Assembly (NCBI RefSeq): GCF_013369385.1
Contig: NZ_SZTO01000014.1
Location: forward strand, 1 to 64,000
From: Vibrio sp. 05-20-BW147
Lineage (GTDB): Bacteria; Pseudomonadota; Gammaproteobacteria; Enterobacterales; Vibrionaceae
Length of the DNA: 64,000 bases
Direction of reading: 5' to 3'
In this document: positions 17,191 through 25,401 of the stretch, piece after piece
Numbering within the stretch: position 1 is the first letter of the stretch
Layout: the number at the start of each line of letters is the position of its first letter
Notes under the pieces: model-generated
The model's input: the letters and a program-made list of their open reading frames with translations, nothing else
What the model was told of the DNA's origin: nothing
Database searches by the model: none
Program-made: the position numbers and the translations under genes

Positions 17191-18345
17191 TTACTCGCCC
17201 AAAGAGACCACTTTTCGAGTCTTCATTGCGGCAAACAGCATGTAAATAGTGGTCGGAACCAGTATCGCGAACAAGTAACCCAGCAAACCGTGTGGGCGTA
17301 GCATAAAATGACCAGCCAGTGCCGGGCCGACAACGGAACCTACACTATAACTAAACAGCATGACCTGCGTAGCGGAAACAATAAAACGGTTATCAAGTTG
17401 CTGGCAGCCTAGTGTAATCGCAACAGGGTAAAGGGCAAATACCGCCATACCTAAAACAAACAGGGCAATTGCTAGAACAAGAGTTGATGTGGTTAATAAG
17501 GTCAAGCCAATCGCAAATACTCCCGCCAAACCGTAGAACGCCATCAACAGCGTTTTGCCTGTCCACTTGCTGAGTAATGTCACAGTTGGTTGAACGACCA
17601 TACCACCCAAAATAATCAAAGCCATCAGTGTACCGATTTCGCCGTGGGCAATATGACGGTTAGCCAACTCCAATGGCATCAAACCGTAAATCGCTCCCAA
17701 CGTTAATCCAGAGACGATACAACCAATGATGGCCGCATGATCTAAGTTGATGATCTGTTTAAATGACAAACTCTCAGATTCGGTGCTGTTGGGTTGCGCT
17801 GTCTTGAAGCACAGGAGAGTTAAAATAGCCAGTGACAGCGTCACGCAAATTATCGCGAAAGGTAATAGCCCCTCTGTGCCCAATAGCGTTATGCCCATTT
17901 GACCAAACGCAGTACCGCCATACAAAGAAATCATATAAAAGCTGAGTCGTTTTGCTCGAGAACGTTCATCGCCATCGAGCAGCCATGACTCAACCACAAC
18001 AAAGACTCCTGCAACCGCAATGCCGGCGATGAATCGAGCGATAAGCCATACGGTACTTGAAGGCAGCATTGGCAAAATGACGATGCTAGCAATGAAAGTG
18101 ACTAAACAGGTGATAAACGCCAGTTTGTGACCGATACGTTGAACGATGGGCTCGAAAAACAAAGAACCGACCAAGAGTCCAGCATAAAACACGCTGGCAA
18201 GCCAACTCACAAGAGAAACGGGAAGTTGATACTGGTTGGTGACTAGCGGAATCAGACTCATCAGATACCCAGACGCTACGGAATAAAGTGTTAACGCCAC
18301 AATAGGAACGGCAATGCCGAGTGATTTGTCTGCTGCTTTGTTCAC
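17191..18345 (-). CDS. MFS transporter (YcaD-like)
   Basis: 384-residue protein with about twelve transmembrane helices typical of the major facilitator superfamily. The region ESWLLDGDERSRAKRLSFYM, which contains the cytoplasmic charge pattern DERSRAKR, resembles the YcaD/YfkF-like branch. Substrate is unknown. It ends 2 bp from the convergent AraC gene stop, so no terminator fits between them. Upstream of its start is a 200-bp region holding a perfect 12-bp hairpin. Confidence 0.85.
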   Translation of the reverse strand: MNKAADKSLGIAVPIVALTLYSVASGYLMSLIPLVTNQYQLPVSLVSWLASVFYAGLLVGSLFFEPIVQRIGHKLAFITCLVTFIASIVILPMLPSSTVWLIARFIAGIAVAGVFVVVESWLLDGDERSRAKRLSFYMISLYGGTAFGQMGITLLGTEGLLPFAIICVTLSLAILTLLCFKTAQPNSTESESLSFKQIINLDHAAIIGCIVSGLTLGAIYGLMPLELANRHIAHGEIGTLMALIILGGMVVQPTVTLLSKWTGKTLLMAFYGLAGVFAIGLTLLTTSTLVLAIALFVLGMAVFALYPVAITLGCQQLDNRFIVSATQVMLFSYSVGSVVGPALAGHFMLRPHGLLGYLFAILVPTTIYMLFAAMKTRKVVSLGE

Positions 18346-18507
18346 GCCTTTTTGTCTCCAGTTTGCATATCAGTTAAAGTGATTTGGCGCGACTATGCGA
18401 CCAAAAAACAGACATGTAAAATCAGAGATATTTGTCGTCAAGGACTCGAATTTTTATTGATGTGTTGATGTAATGAGCGAAAGGAACCTATTGGGTAGGC
18501 TAATGAG

Positions 18508-18538
18508 TTGCCAGACAAACACGACATTTGTCTGGCAA
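18508..18538 (-). terminator. Perfect 12-bp hairpin downstream of trxC
   Basis: TTGCCAGACAAA and TTTGTCTGGCAA pair perfectly around a 7-base loop. It lies 6 bp past the trxC stop. Neither side has a long T-run, so termination may be incomplete, or the hairpin may protect the mRNA 3' end. Confidence 0.5.
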
Positions 18539-18543
18539 ATGGG

Positions 18544-18978
18544 TTATTTTAACAGTGCTTGATTAAGCCATTGATCAAATTGGCCTTTTGGCAGTGCTCC
18601 GTTGACCACATCAACACGTTTTCCCTGTTTAAACACCATCACGGTTGGAATGCTCCTGATCTGATACTGTGCGGCCAGTTGTTGTTCGACTTCAGTATTA
18701 ATTTTCACAAAGCGAACTTTCCCCTTGCGTTCTGCAGCGACATCTTGAAACACCGGAGCGAACCCAACGCAGGGATTGCACCACGGCGCCCAAAAATCAA
18801 CCACGACAGGCACGTTACTTTGCAGCAAGTGAGTAAAATTATCATTGGTACCTTCAATAGGTGCACCATCTAAAAGTTCTGTTTTACATTTGCCACAGGT
18901 AGGATGTTCAGAAACGCGCTCTGACGGCAAACGGTTCAAACCACCACAAGATGGGCAACGAGAATGAAAGGTCGACAT
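18544..18978 (-). CDS. trxC: Thioredoxin TrxC (thioredoxin 2) with CNPC active site
   Basis: Zinc-containing cytosolic thioredoxin of 144 residues. The N-terminal zinc ribbon has paired cysteines C8/C11 and C28/C31 (CPSC and CGKC). The thioredoxin fold shows VVVDFWAPWCNPCVGFAP. The redox motif is WCNPC (C67, C70), whereas canonical TrxC has WCGPC. I confirmed the asparagine from the DNA (AAT on the minus strand). The change should alter redox potential or partner choice. It is divergent from the fabH-like gene, an arrangement I recall from V. cholerae chromosome II. Otherwise the protein is ordinary. Confidence 0.95.
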   Translation of the reverse strand: MSTFHSRCPSCGGLNRLPSERVSEHPTCGKCKTELLDGAPIEGTNDNFTHLLQSNVPVVVDFWAPWCNPCVGFAPVFQDVAAERKGKVRFVKINTEVEQQLAAQYQIRSIPTVMVFKQGKRVDVVNGALPKGQFDQWLNQALLK

Positions 18979-19154
18979 GGCTTAACTTCCTCTTATTTTT
19001 TGTCTTTCGTCTTATATGAGGGTGAAAGACCTGCAGTTCAATACCGAATGGAAAACTGGACTTACCAGATCCGCCGATTAGGCGTATACTTTCGTCATTC
19101 ATTGACCAGATAACATGGTCACAATACTCAAAAACAACAATAAATAGGTCTAAG

Positions 19155-20249
19155 ATGACAACTTATTACGCGGAAATTACCGGGTGGGGAAAATGTCTAC
19201 CACCAGCAATCCTGTCAAATGACGATCTCAGCACATTTCTAGAAACTTCGGATGAATGGATCCGCACTCGCACGGGTATCGAGAATCGTCGAATCAGCCA
19301 TGTGAACACGTCTGAACTTGCTACCGTTGCAGCAAAACAAGCCTTAGCGAGAGCGGGTGTTGAAGCGAAAGATATTGATTTAATTATTGTTGCGACTTGT
19401 TCTCCAGATTCTTTGATTCCGAATATCGCGTCTTTAGTACAAAAGAATTTGGAGATCGAGTCAGCGGCAGCTTTCGACTTAAATGCTGCGTGTACAGGGT
19501 TTGTTTACGGCTTAGAAACGGGTACGCGTCTTATTCAGTCCGGTGCCTATCGTCATGCTTTGGTGATTGGTGCAGAGCGTCTTTCTTTCTACATCGACTG
19601 GGCAATGCGCGATACCGCGGTGTTGTTTGGTGATGGTGCTGGTGCCGTCGTTCTTTCGCGTTCAGAAGAACCCGTTGGACTACAATCGGCGAAAATTAGC
19701 TGTGACGCTCAGGGACGCGATATCCTTTCTGTACCGAAGTTCGGTACTTCGATGGATCGTTTCGCTGCTGATAATGGCCACTGGGATTTTAACTTTGTTG
19801 GTAAAGAGATTTTTAAGCGTGCGGTAAAAGGCATGGGTAGTGCGGCTGCACACGTGCTTGGCCACGCTGGGCTAAGCAAAGATGACATTGATGTAGTCAT
19901 CCCTCATCAGGCTAACATTCGTATCATCCAAACCTTGTGTGATCTTTCTGGCATCGACCAGAGCAAAGCATTCGTCAACATTCAAAAATACGGCAACACC
20001 TCTGCAGCGACCGTGCCTATTGCCATCTGTGAGGCGGTAGAACAAGGCCATATTAAGCCGGGTGACAATATTCTGTTGGCGGCGTTTGGCGCTGGCTTAA
20101 CTTGGGGGGCAGGCCTTGTGAAGTGGGGCAAGCGAGTTGAACCAATCGGTGAGAGCGATGCTGCACTACCGGAATGTCCTCACAGTGCTTTAGAGATGTT
20201 GCAAAAAGCGATTGAACACTGCCACTCTCGTCAACGTACACGAGATTAA
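19155..20249 (+). CDS. fabH: Beta-ketoacyl-ACP synthase III (FabH2-like)
   Basis: Condensing enzyme that starts fatty acid chains, or extends short acyl-CoA primers, with malonyl-ACP. The Cys-His-Asn triad is visible as NAACTGF (C113), IPHQANIRI and YGNTSAA. At 364 residues it is about 40 longer than the housekeeping FabH, with a C-terminal tail [20 protein letters not shown]. It stands alone rather than in a fab operon, so it is probably the second KAS III of vibrios rather than the main one. Primer specificity cannot be read. A terminator-like hairpin follows. Confidence 0.93.
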   Translation: MTTYYAEITGWGKCLPPAILSNDDLSTFLETSDEWIRTRTGIENRRISHVNTSELATVAAKQALARAGVEAKDIDLIIVATCSPDSLIPNIASLVQKNLEIESAAAFDLNAACTGFVYGLETGTRLIQSGAYRHALVIGAERLSFYIDWAMRDTAVLFGDGAGAVVLSRSEEPVGLQSAKISCDAQGRDILSVPKFGTSMDRFAADNGHWDFNFVGKEIFKRAVKGMGSAAAHVLGHAGLSKDDIDVVIPHQANIRIIQTLCDLSGIDQSKAFVNIQKYGNTSAATVPIAICEAVEQGHIKPGDNILLAAFGAGLTWGAGLVKWGKRVEPIGESDAALPECPHSALEMLQKAIEHCHSRQRTRD

Positions 20250-20293
20250 GCGCTAGGTACTTAACAGCGACAGCCGTTGTTCGATTTAAGATG

Positions 20294-20332
20294 AGATAAA
20301 GGTCTAGCCATCGGGTTAGGCCTTTTACTTAA
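20294..20332 (+). terminator. Terminator after the fabH-like gene
   Basis: AAAGGTCTA and TAGGCCTTT pair with one mismatch around an 11-base loop and are followed by TACTTAA. It is a moderate terminator. Confidence 0.6.
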
Positions 20333-20423
20333 TGGAGGTCGAAATATAGATATACCTATATGTATCAAGAACCCACCTATCTCACTGAATGAGCTTAAAA
20401 CGGCTGAGAACAGTGCTTTCCGT

Positions 20424-20768
20424 TCACTTTTTTATCATCTTCGCTAAATCAGCAAACGGGTTGTATGTGGCGACTTTGTGTTCATCTTCACTAGGCGTTA
20501 CTTCACTGCCATAGCGTTCATGTTCTAGGTATTTGCTATGCTCATGATCGTGGCAATAGAGACATAACAACTCCCAGTTGCTGCCATCTTCGGGGTTATT
20601 TGTATGGTCGTGGTCTTTGTGGTGAACGGTAAGTTCGCGTAAATTTGAGTAAACAAATTCTCTTGCGCACCGGCCGCATACCCAAGGATAGAGTTTTAGT
20701 GCTTTTTCTCTATAACCCGCTTCTTTGCGTGCATAGTTTGAACTGGATCCGTTGCGATCAGAAGACAT
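20424..20768 (-). CDS. HNH endonuclease family protein (YajD-like)
   Basis: 114-residue protein with a zinc-ribbon HNH fold: CGRCAREF, then LTVHHKDHDHTNNPEDGSNW, then LLCLYCHDHEHS. Histidines and four cysteines are in place for a beta-beta-alpha metal nuclease, and the layout matches E. coli YajD. No biological substrate is known for YajD. It is monocistronic, with short unremarkable flanks. The lack of an adjacent toxin, phage or homing context argues against a mobile homing nuclease. Confidence 0.85.
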   Translation of the reverse strand: MSSDRNGSSSNYARKEAGYREKALKLYPWVCGRCAREFVYSNLRELTVHHKDHDHTNNPEDGSNWELLCLYCHDHEHSKYLEHERYGSEVTPSEDEHKVATYNPFADLAKMIKK

Positions 20769-21003
20769 ATGTTTACCCCAAATAATCGTTTAGTAGAGAT
20801 GCTAGCACAAGCATCGTTTAGAAAGAGTGACCAATATTAAGCGCCGTGTTATTGCTTGAACTCAGCAACTAAGTTAACGAGCCAAAAGCCACACGGTGAG
20901 TGCCTGTCGCGTGTTTCAAGAGCAGGGTTTATGGGACAGCGACTGCGTAAAGTTTGCTAAAGTCCATTAGGCTCAGGTCGATTCGATGATATTGTCTAGA
21001 TAG

Positions 21004-21034
21004 AAAAAAGGAGCACGTTAAGTGCTCCAAAACA
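21004..21034 (-). terminator. Terminator of the CoA-disulfide reductase gene
   Basis: GGAGCAC and GTGCTCC pair around TTAAC, with TTTTTT following on the minus strand. Confidence 0.88.
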
Positions 21035-21048
21035 AAAATGCAGTGTTG

Positions 21049-22716
21049 TTATGCTTTCGCGAACTGATAGGTGCGGTAACCACCAATGAGATTTCGCGCT
21101 TTAAAACCATTATTCACCAGCTGACGATATGCTACGTTACCGCGTAACCCGACTTGGCAGTAAATGATGATCTCTTTGTCTTTTGGTAGTTCGTTCATAC
21201 GATGGCGTAATTGGTCTACAGGAATGTTGATCGCATCCTTAATAAAACCGACGTTTTCAAGCTCACCAGGATTACGCACGTCCAGCAGTACTTGGTTATC
21301 AGTGAGTGAGTCCATCTCCTCAAAGTGAATCGGAGTGGCATCACCCTTAATGATGTTATTTGCAACGAAGGCAGCTTGGTTGATCACATCTTTGGCGCTG
21401 CCAAATGGCGGAGCGTAAGTAAGTTCAAGATGCTGCAACTGCTCGACAGTCATGCCAGCACGTTGGGCAACCGCCATCACATCAATGCGTTTATCCACAC
21501 CATCTTTACCCACCGCTTGCGCCCCAAAGATCTTTCCTGTTTTAGGATCGAATAACATTTTGAACGAGACAATCTCAGCACCTGGATAGTAGCTCGCGTG
21601 GCTGGCAGTGTGGACATACACTTTTTCGTAATCAATACCATCGCGCTTCAGTTGTTTCTCATTTTTACCCGTTGAGGCAACGGCGAGGTCGAAGATCTTA
21701 CAGATGGCCGTTCCCTGCGTACCTTGATAGGTTGCATTGCGACCAAGCATATTGTCTGCCGCCATGCGGCCTTGACGGTTAGCAGGCCCAGCAAGCGGAA
21801 CCAAAGTTTGTGTACCTGTGACAAAATCTTTTTCTTCGACCGCATCACCGACGGCATAGATACTAGGATCGCTGGTTTGCATCATTTCGTTGGTGTAAAT
21901 ACCACCTAATTCACCAATTTGAAGTCCTGCTTCTTTTGCTAATTTAGTCTCAGGACGCACACCAATCGCCATGATCAGAATATCGGTGTTGAGTTTATCG
22001 CCGGTACTTAGGCTTAGTTCCAGATGTCCAGATGTATCTTGCTCATCAGTAGAGATGTATTCGACACTTGAGAGAGCGGTACCTAGGCGTAAGTCAATGC
22101 CTTTAGCCCGAATCTCGGCATGGGCGAACCCCGCCATTTCGCGGTCTACCGGCGTCATCACTTGGTCTGCAAGCTCAAGCAGAGTGGTTTTAATGCCAAG
22201 CTGATGGAAGGCTTCCATCATCTCTAAGCCGATAAAGCCTCCGCCAACAACTGTTGCATGTTCAACATTGTTATGTTGGATTGTTTGGATGATCTTATCC
22301 ATATCTGGAATATTGCGCAGGGAGTGTGTGAGTGGGTTGTTCACACCAGGAATCGGTGGCACTACTGGGCCTGCGCCTGGGCTAAGCAGTAAAAAATCAT
22401 AACTCTCTTGGTATTCGCTACCATCGATCAAGTTTTTCACTGTGACACTTTTATCCAGACGATTGATAGCAGTAATTTCGTTCATAACGCGCACATCAAC
22501 GTTAAATCGAGCAAGAAAGCTCTCGGGGGTTTGCAACAACAGTTTACTGCGCTCTTTGATATCGCCACCGATATGGTAAGGCAAACCACAGTTGGCAAAT
22601 GAAACGAAAGGACCACGTTCAAACATGATAATTTGTGCATCTTCACTTAAACGACGAGCACGAGCAGCAGCAGAAGCACCTCCCGCGACACCACCAACAA
22701 TTACAATCTTAGTCAT
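21049..22716 (-). CDS. CoA-disulfide/persulfide reductase fused to a rhodanese (CoADR-RHD)
   Basis: FAD/NAD(P)H flavoprotein of 555 residues. Motifs are IVGGVAGGASAAARARRLSE (FAD), the redox cysteine in FANCGLPYHIGG (about C43), and the NAD-site VVGGGFIGLEMMEAF. A C-terminal rhodanese domain (about 460-555) has the persulfide-carrying loop YCQVGLRG. Family members reduce CoA persulfides and disulfides and polysulfide. With the neighbouring two-cysteine ArsR repressor and YeeE-type genes, a role in reactive sulfur handling is likely. It forms a leftward pair with the DUF2892 gene (82-bp gap). Family call is secure; exact substrate is inferred. Confidence 0.92.
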   Translation of the reverse strand: MTKIVIVGGVAGGASAAARARRLSEDAQIIMFERGPFVSFANCGLPYHIGGDIKERSKLLLQTPESFLARFNVDVRVMNEITAINRLDKSVTVKNLIDGSEYQESYDFLLLSPGAGPVVPPIPGVNNPLTHSLRNIPDMDKIIQTIQHNNVEHATVVGGGFIGLEMMEAFHQLGIKTTLLELADQVMTPVDREMAGFAHAEIRAKGIDLRLGTALSSVEYISTDEQDTSGHLELSLSTGDKLNTDILIMAIGVRPETKLAKEAGLQIGELGGIYTNEMMQTSDPSIYAVGDAVEEKDFVTGTQTLVPLAGPANRQGRMAADNMLGRNATYQGTQGTAICKIFDLAVASTGKNEKQLKRDGIDYEKVYVHTASHASYYPGAEIVSFKMLFDPKTGKIFGAQAVGKDGVDKRIDVMAVAQRAGMTVEQLQHLELTYAPPFGSAKDVINQAAFVANNIIKGDATPIHFEEMDSLTDNQVLLDVRNPGELENVGFIKDAINIPVDQLRHRMNELPKDKEIIIYCQVGLRGNVAYRQLVNNGFKARNLIGGYRTYQFAKA

Positions 22717-22798
22717 ATCTACAAAACCTTAACTTTATGAACTTTCGAGCCAACCGATTTAGTGATGTAAATGTATCAGCTCTGAAAGTGAAAATTTG

Positions 22799-22984
22799 TT
22801 ACTTGAGGCCAAGTTTTTTTAGGAAGAATGTCGCAGGGCAAAAACCGGTAAATGCGCTTTGAATGAGGTTTAGCCCAACGAAGACCGTTAACCAGATAAA
22901 GTTTTCATGCACATAGTGTGTTAAAGCCAATGACAAAAGCACCATACTTCCCGCAAGAATGCGAACTCCATTTTCTACAGTCAT
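22799..22984 (-). CDS. DUF2892 / YgaP-type two-helix membrane protein
   Basis: 61-residue protein starting MTVENGVRILAGSMVLLSLAL. It has two hydrophobic helices around residues 9-25 and 29-48 and the family block GLNLIQSAFTGFCPATFFLKKLG, split here. In YgaP this membrane piece is fused to a rhodanese; here the rhodanese is carried by the next gene downstream. The start at 22984 follows GGAGAG; an ORF extension of 13 residues is rejected. It is first in the leftward transcript and directly faces the operator cluster at 23029-23087. Confidence 0.88.
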   Translation of the reverse strand: MTVENGVRILAGSMVLLSLALTHYVHENFIWLTVFVGLNLIQSAFTGFCPATFFLKKLGLK

Positions 22985-23028
22985 AACGAACTCTCCACGT
23001 TGTTGTTGGTAATACCTTAACACTTAAA

Positions 23029-23087
23029 TTAGAAATGTCTAATAGAAATTAATCTAATTTCAAAAAATCTAAATTAGAATTGACTAA
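23029..23087. promoter_or_regulatory. Operator cluster for the ArsR/BigR-type repressor
   Basis: Three 14-bp palindromes of the form TTAGA-N4-TCTAA or close variants occur: 23029-23042 (TTAGAAATGTCTAA), 23043-23056 (TAGAAATTAATCTA) and 23074-23087 (TTAGAATTGACTAA). TCTAAATTAGA at 23068-23078 adds a fourth inverted repeat. They fill the divergent promoter between the DUF2892/CoADR genes and the arsR-led operon, so one repressor could control both. This is the region where a BigR/SqrR-type protein would bind. Confidence 0.65.
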
Positions 23088-23134
23088 TTAAATTGTGACG
23101 GTAAGATTTGTCATACAGAAACGGAGGGTGAACG

Positions 23135-23446
23135 ATGAGTCACGACAAAACGATAGATCTTGAACAGATGCGAAACAGTGCGGAAAGTGTGGCAGAACTA
23201 TTGAAGATAGTCGCGCACCCAGAGCGTTTGATGGTTCTTTGCCAGTTAACCAAAGGAGAGATTGGTGTAGGGCAGTTACAGCAAAGCTCAACCTTAAGTC
23301 AATCCGCATTTTCACAACACCTAACAGTGCTGCGTAAACATGGCTTAGTAAAGGCGAGAAAAGAATCACAACAAGTTTTCTACTCTTTGGCTGACCCGAG
23401 AATTGAACATTTAATTGGCAGCCTTCAGTTTATTTTTTGCCCCTAA
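23135..23446 (+). CDS. ArsR-family repressor, BigR/SqrR/YgaV-like persulfide sensor
   Basis: 103-residue winged-helix repressor. The recognition region is STLSQSAFSQHLTVLRKHGL. It contains just two cysteines, C36 in LMVLCQLT and C102 near the end (FIFCP). This matches the two-cysteine arrangement that forms a tetrasulfide or disulfide link in BigR and SqrR-type sensors. Metal-site residues of classic ArsR (CxCxxC) are absent. It heads an operon with pmpA- and pmpB-like genes and an RND pump, with 14 bp to the next gene. Palindromic operators lie just upstream. Sulfur sensing is strongly suggested but not shown by sequence alone. Confidence 0.9.
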   Translation: MSHDKTIDLEQMRNSAESVAELLKIVAHPERLMVLCQLTKGEIGVGQLQQSSTLSQSAFSQHLTVLRKHGLVKARKESQQVFYSLADPRIEHLIGSLQFIFCP

Positions 23447-23460
23447 TTAGTGAGGAATTT

Positions 23461-23880
23461 ATGGAATTTGCAGTACCTTGGACGTCGTTGGCAGGAGGCA
23501 TTTTACTTGGCATCTCTGCGTTAACCTTGATGTTACTCAATGGCAAAGTCGCAGGGATTAGTGGCATTCTAACGGGTTTATTGACCCCCAAGACAAAGGA
23601 TTTTGCATGGCGATTAATGTTCGTCATTGGCATGATTTCTGGTGGTGTTCTGGCCGCCACGCTCTCCAATACTCAGGTAAGTCCAGTCATCGAGGTTTCT
23701 AGTGCGTTGATTATCGTGGCGGGCTTATTGGTGGGGATTGGTACTCGCCTTGGTAATGGTTGTACGAGTGGTCACGGCATATGTGGCATTGGTCGTTTAT
23801 CTAAGCGATCCATCGTGGCTACATGCATTTTCATGGCGGTGGCGGCGATCACCGTATTCATCAGACTTCATCTCATTTAA
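23461..23880 (+). CDS. YeeE/YedE-family membrane protein (PmpA-like)
   Basis: 139-residue protein with about four hydrophobic helices. The signature RLGNGCTSGHGICGIGRLS carries C101 and C108 and is typical of the YeeE/YedE (PF04143) family, whose characterised member TsuA imports thiosulfate. Short paired versions are called PmpA and PmpB in the bigR operons of plant-associated bacteria. The start at 23461 follows GAGGA; an upstream in-frame ATG at 23437 overlaps the arsR end. It is followed after 17 bp by its partner gene. Import or export of a sulfur compound is inferred. Confidence 0.9.
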   Translation: MEFAVPWTSLAGGILLGISALTLMLLNGKVAGISGILTGLLTPKTKDFAWRLMFVIGMISGGVLAATLSNTQVSPVIEVSSALIIVAGLLVGIGTRLGNGCTSGHGICGIGRLSKRSIVATCIFMAVAAITVFIRLHLI

Positions 23881-23897
23881 TTGGCTAGGGTACAACA

Positions 23898-24356
23898 ATG
23901 AACAATTTTGTTTTTCGAGTGACATCGCTACTGGCAGGTCTGCTTTTTGGCCTAGGTATGGCCATATCTGGCATGACAGATCCAAACAAAGTCATTGGTT
24001 TTCTTGATGTGGCAGGAGATTGGGATCCTAGTTTGATGTTTGTGATGGGTGGTGCGCTTTCCGTCTTCATGCCGGGTTATTTTCTGTTGGTGAAAAAGCA
24101 GCAAAAACCACTCAATGCTGAAGTATTTTGCCTAGCAACGAAAAAAACGATTGATGGCCGACTTGTCTCTGGTGCCGCAGTTTTTGGTATCGGTTGGGGA
24201 TTAGCCGGTATCTGCCCAGGGCCAGCGGTTGCGAGCTTAGGCTTGGGCAATGTGCAAATCGTGCTGTTTTTTGCCGCAATGATGTTTGGGTTAGGTGTAA
24301 CCAACTTACTGATTTGTTTTAAAAATGAGCGAGAAGTCAAAACGGAGCTTGCTTAA
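23898..24356 (+). CDS. YeeE/YedE-family membrane protein (PmpB-like)
   Basis: 152-residue membrane protein with about four helices. The N-terminal block LFGLGMAISGMTDPNKVIGF and the loop GWGLAGICPGPA (C106) match the second half of the YeeE/YedE fold. Together with the preceding gene it reconstitutes one full two-repeat transporter, as in PmpA/PmpB. It lies 39 bp before an RND adaptor gene. The substrate is not known; the cysteines fit a persulfide- or thiosulfate-relay path like that proposed for TsuA. Confidence 0.9.
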   Translation: MNNFVFRVTSLLAGLLFGLGMAISGMTDPNKVIGFLDVAGDWDPSLMFVMGGALSVFMPGYFLLVKKQQKPLNAEVFCLATKKTIDGRLVSGAAVFGIGWGLAGICPGPAVASLGLGNVQIVLFFAAMMFGLGVTNLLICFKNEREVKTELA

Positions 24357-24395
24357 TCCCATTATGCTGGCGTAAGGAATATAAGGAGATTTTCT

Positions 24396-25400
24396 ATGCA
24401 ACGACTTAAGTACACTGCACTGGTCATCGCGGTTTCCGCAACGCTGCCTAGTGTGGCTCATTCAGAAATTTATACAGCGGTTCTTCAAACCGTTCCGCAG
24501 ACGATTGTTCTCGATGGTACGGTTCAGCCTGTCAATCAAGGTACGGTGGCTGCTCAAACATCGGGTACGGTCGTTGCTTTGAATGTCGATGTGAATGACT
24601 TTGTGACTCAAGGTACGGTTTTATTAGAGATCAGTGCGGTTCAGCAATCTGCAGCGCTCGATTCTGCGACGGCTCAATTGGCCAGCGCTAAAGCGCAAAA
24701 CGCGGAAGCTCAGGCGCAAGTAAAGCGTTTTAGGCAACTGATGCCGAAGGGGGCTATTTCGCAAGATCAGATGGATGCTGCGGAGTCTCGCGCACGTAGC
24801 AGTGCCGCTATGGTTAAATCGGCCGAAGCAGCGGTCGCTCAAGCGAAGGAATCCCTAGGATACACCAGCGTTACCGCGCCATATGATGGCGTGGTAACAA
24901 AACGTTTTGTTGAACTAGGTGAAACCGTCGCACCGGGCACACCGCTTTTGAGTGGCTTTTCATTACAGCAACTGCGTGTAGAGACACAAATTCCACAACG
25001 GTATCGTGGCTATGTTACGTCAGCGGATCAATTTACGATTGAAAACGCCAATCAACTCTCTGTTGTCCCTGTTTCTTACAACCTATTCCAGTACGCTGAA
25101 GCCGATTCACACAGTTACCCCATTCGGCTCGATTTGCCCGAGAATCAAGCTGACTTTATACCCGGTGCATGGGTGAAGACTTCTTTCCGTTATGGCGAGC
25201 GTCAGTTGTTGCTGATCCCTAAACAAGCCGTGATTCGCCGCGCTGAGTTGAGCGTAGTTTATCGCTTGGATGACAACGGCAATCCAGTGCTCAATCCTAT
25301 TCGTCTTGGGCAAGAGTTTGAACAGGGCTTCGAAGTATTATCGGGGCTAGAGATTGGCGATCGCATCACCACTGATCTTATCAATGTGAAAGGTAAATAG
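24396..25400 (+). CDS. RND efflux periplasmic adaptor (membrane fusion protein)
   Basis: 334-residue adaptor starting MQRLKYTALVIAVSATLPSVAHS, a signal peptide. It has a lipoyl/barrel-sandwich segment (QPVNQGTVAAQTSGTVVALN), an alpha-helical hairpin rich in Ala and Gln (about 85-150), and the returning lipoyl half SVTAPYDGVVTKRFVELGE. There is no lipobox cysteine. It links the inner-membrane pump to an outer-membrane channel, probably a TolC encoded elsewhere, as none is present here. Only 1 bp separates it from the pump gene. I recall V. cholerae VexL/VexM as a likely homologous pair, unverified. Confidence 0.93.
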   Translation: MQRLKYTALVIAVSATLPSVAHSEIYTAVLQTVPQTIVLDGTVQPVNQGTVAAQTSGTVVALNVDVNDFVTQGTVLLEISAVQQSAALDSATAQLASAKAQNAEAQAQVKRFRQLMPKGAISQDQMDAAESRARSSAAMVKSAEAAVAQAKESLGYTSVTAPYDGVVTKRFVELGETVAPGTPLLSGFSLQQLRVETQIPQRYRGYVTSADQFTIENANQLSVVPVSYNLFQYAEADSHSYPIRLDLPENQADFIPGAWVKTSFRYGERQLLLIPKQAVIRRAELSVVYRLDDNGNPVLNPIRLGQEFEQGFEVLSGLEIGDRITTDLINVKGK

Positions 25401-25401
25401 T

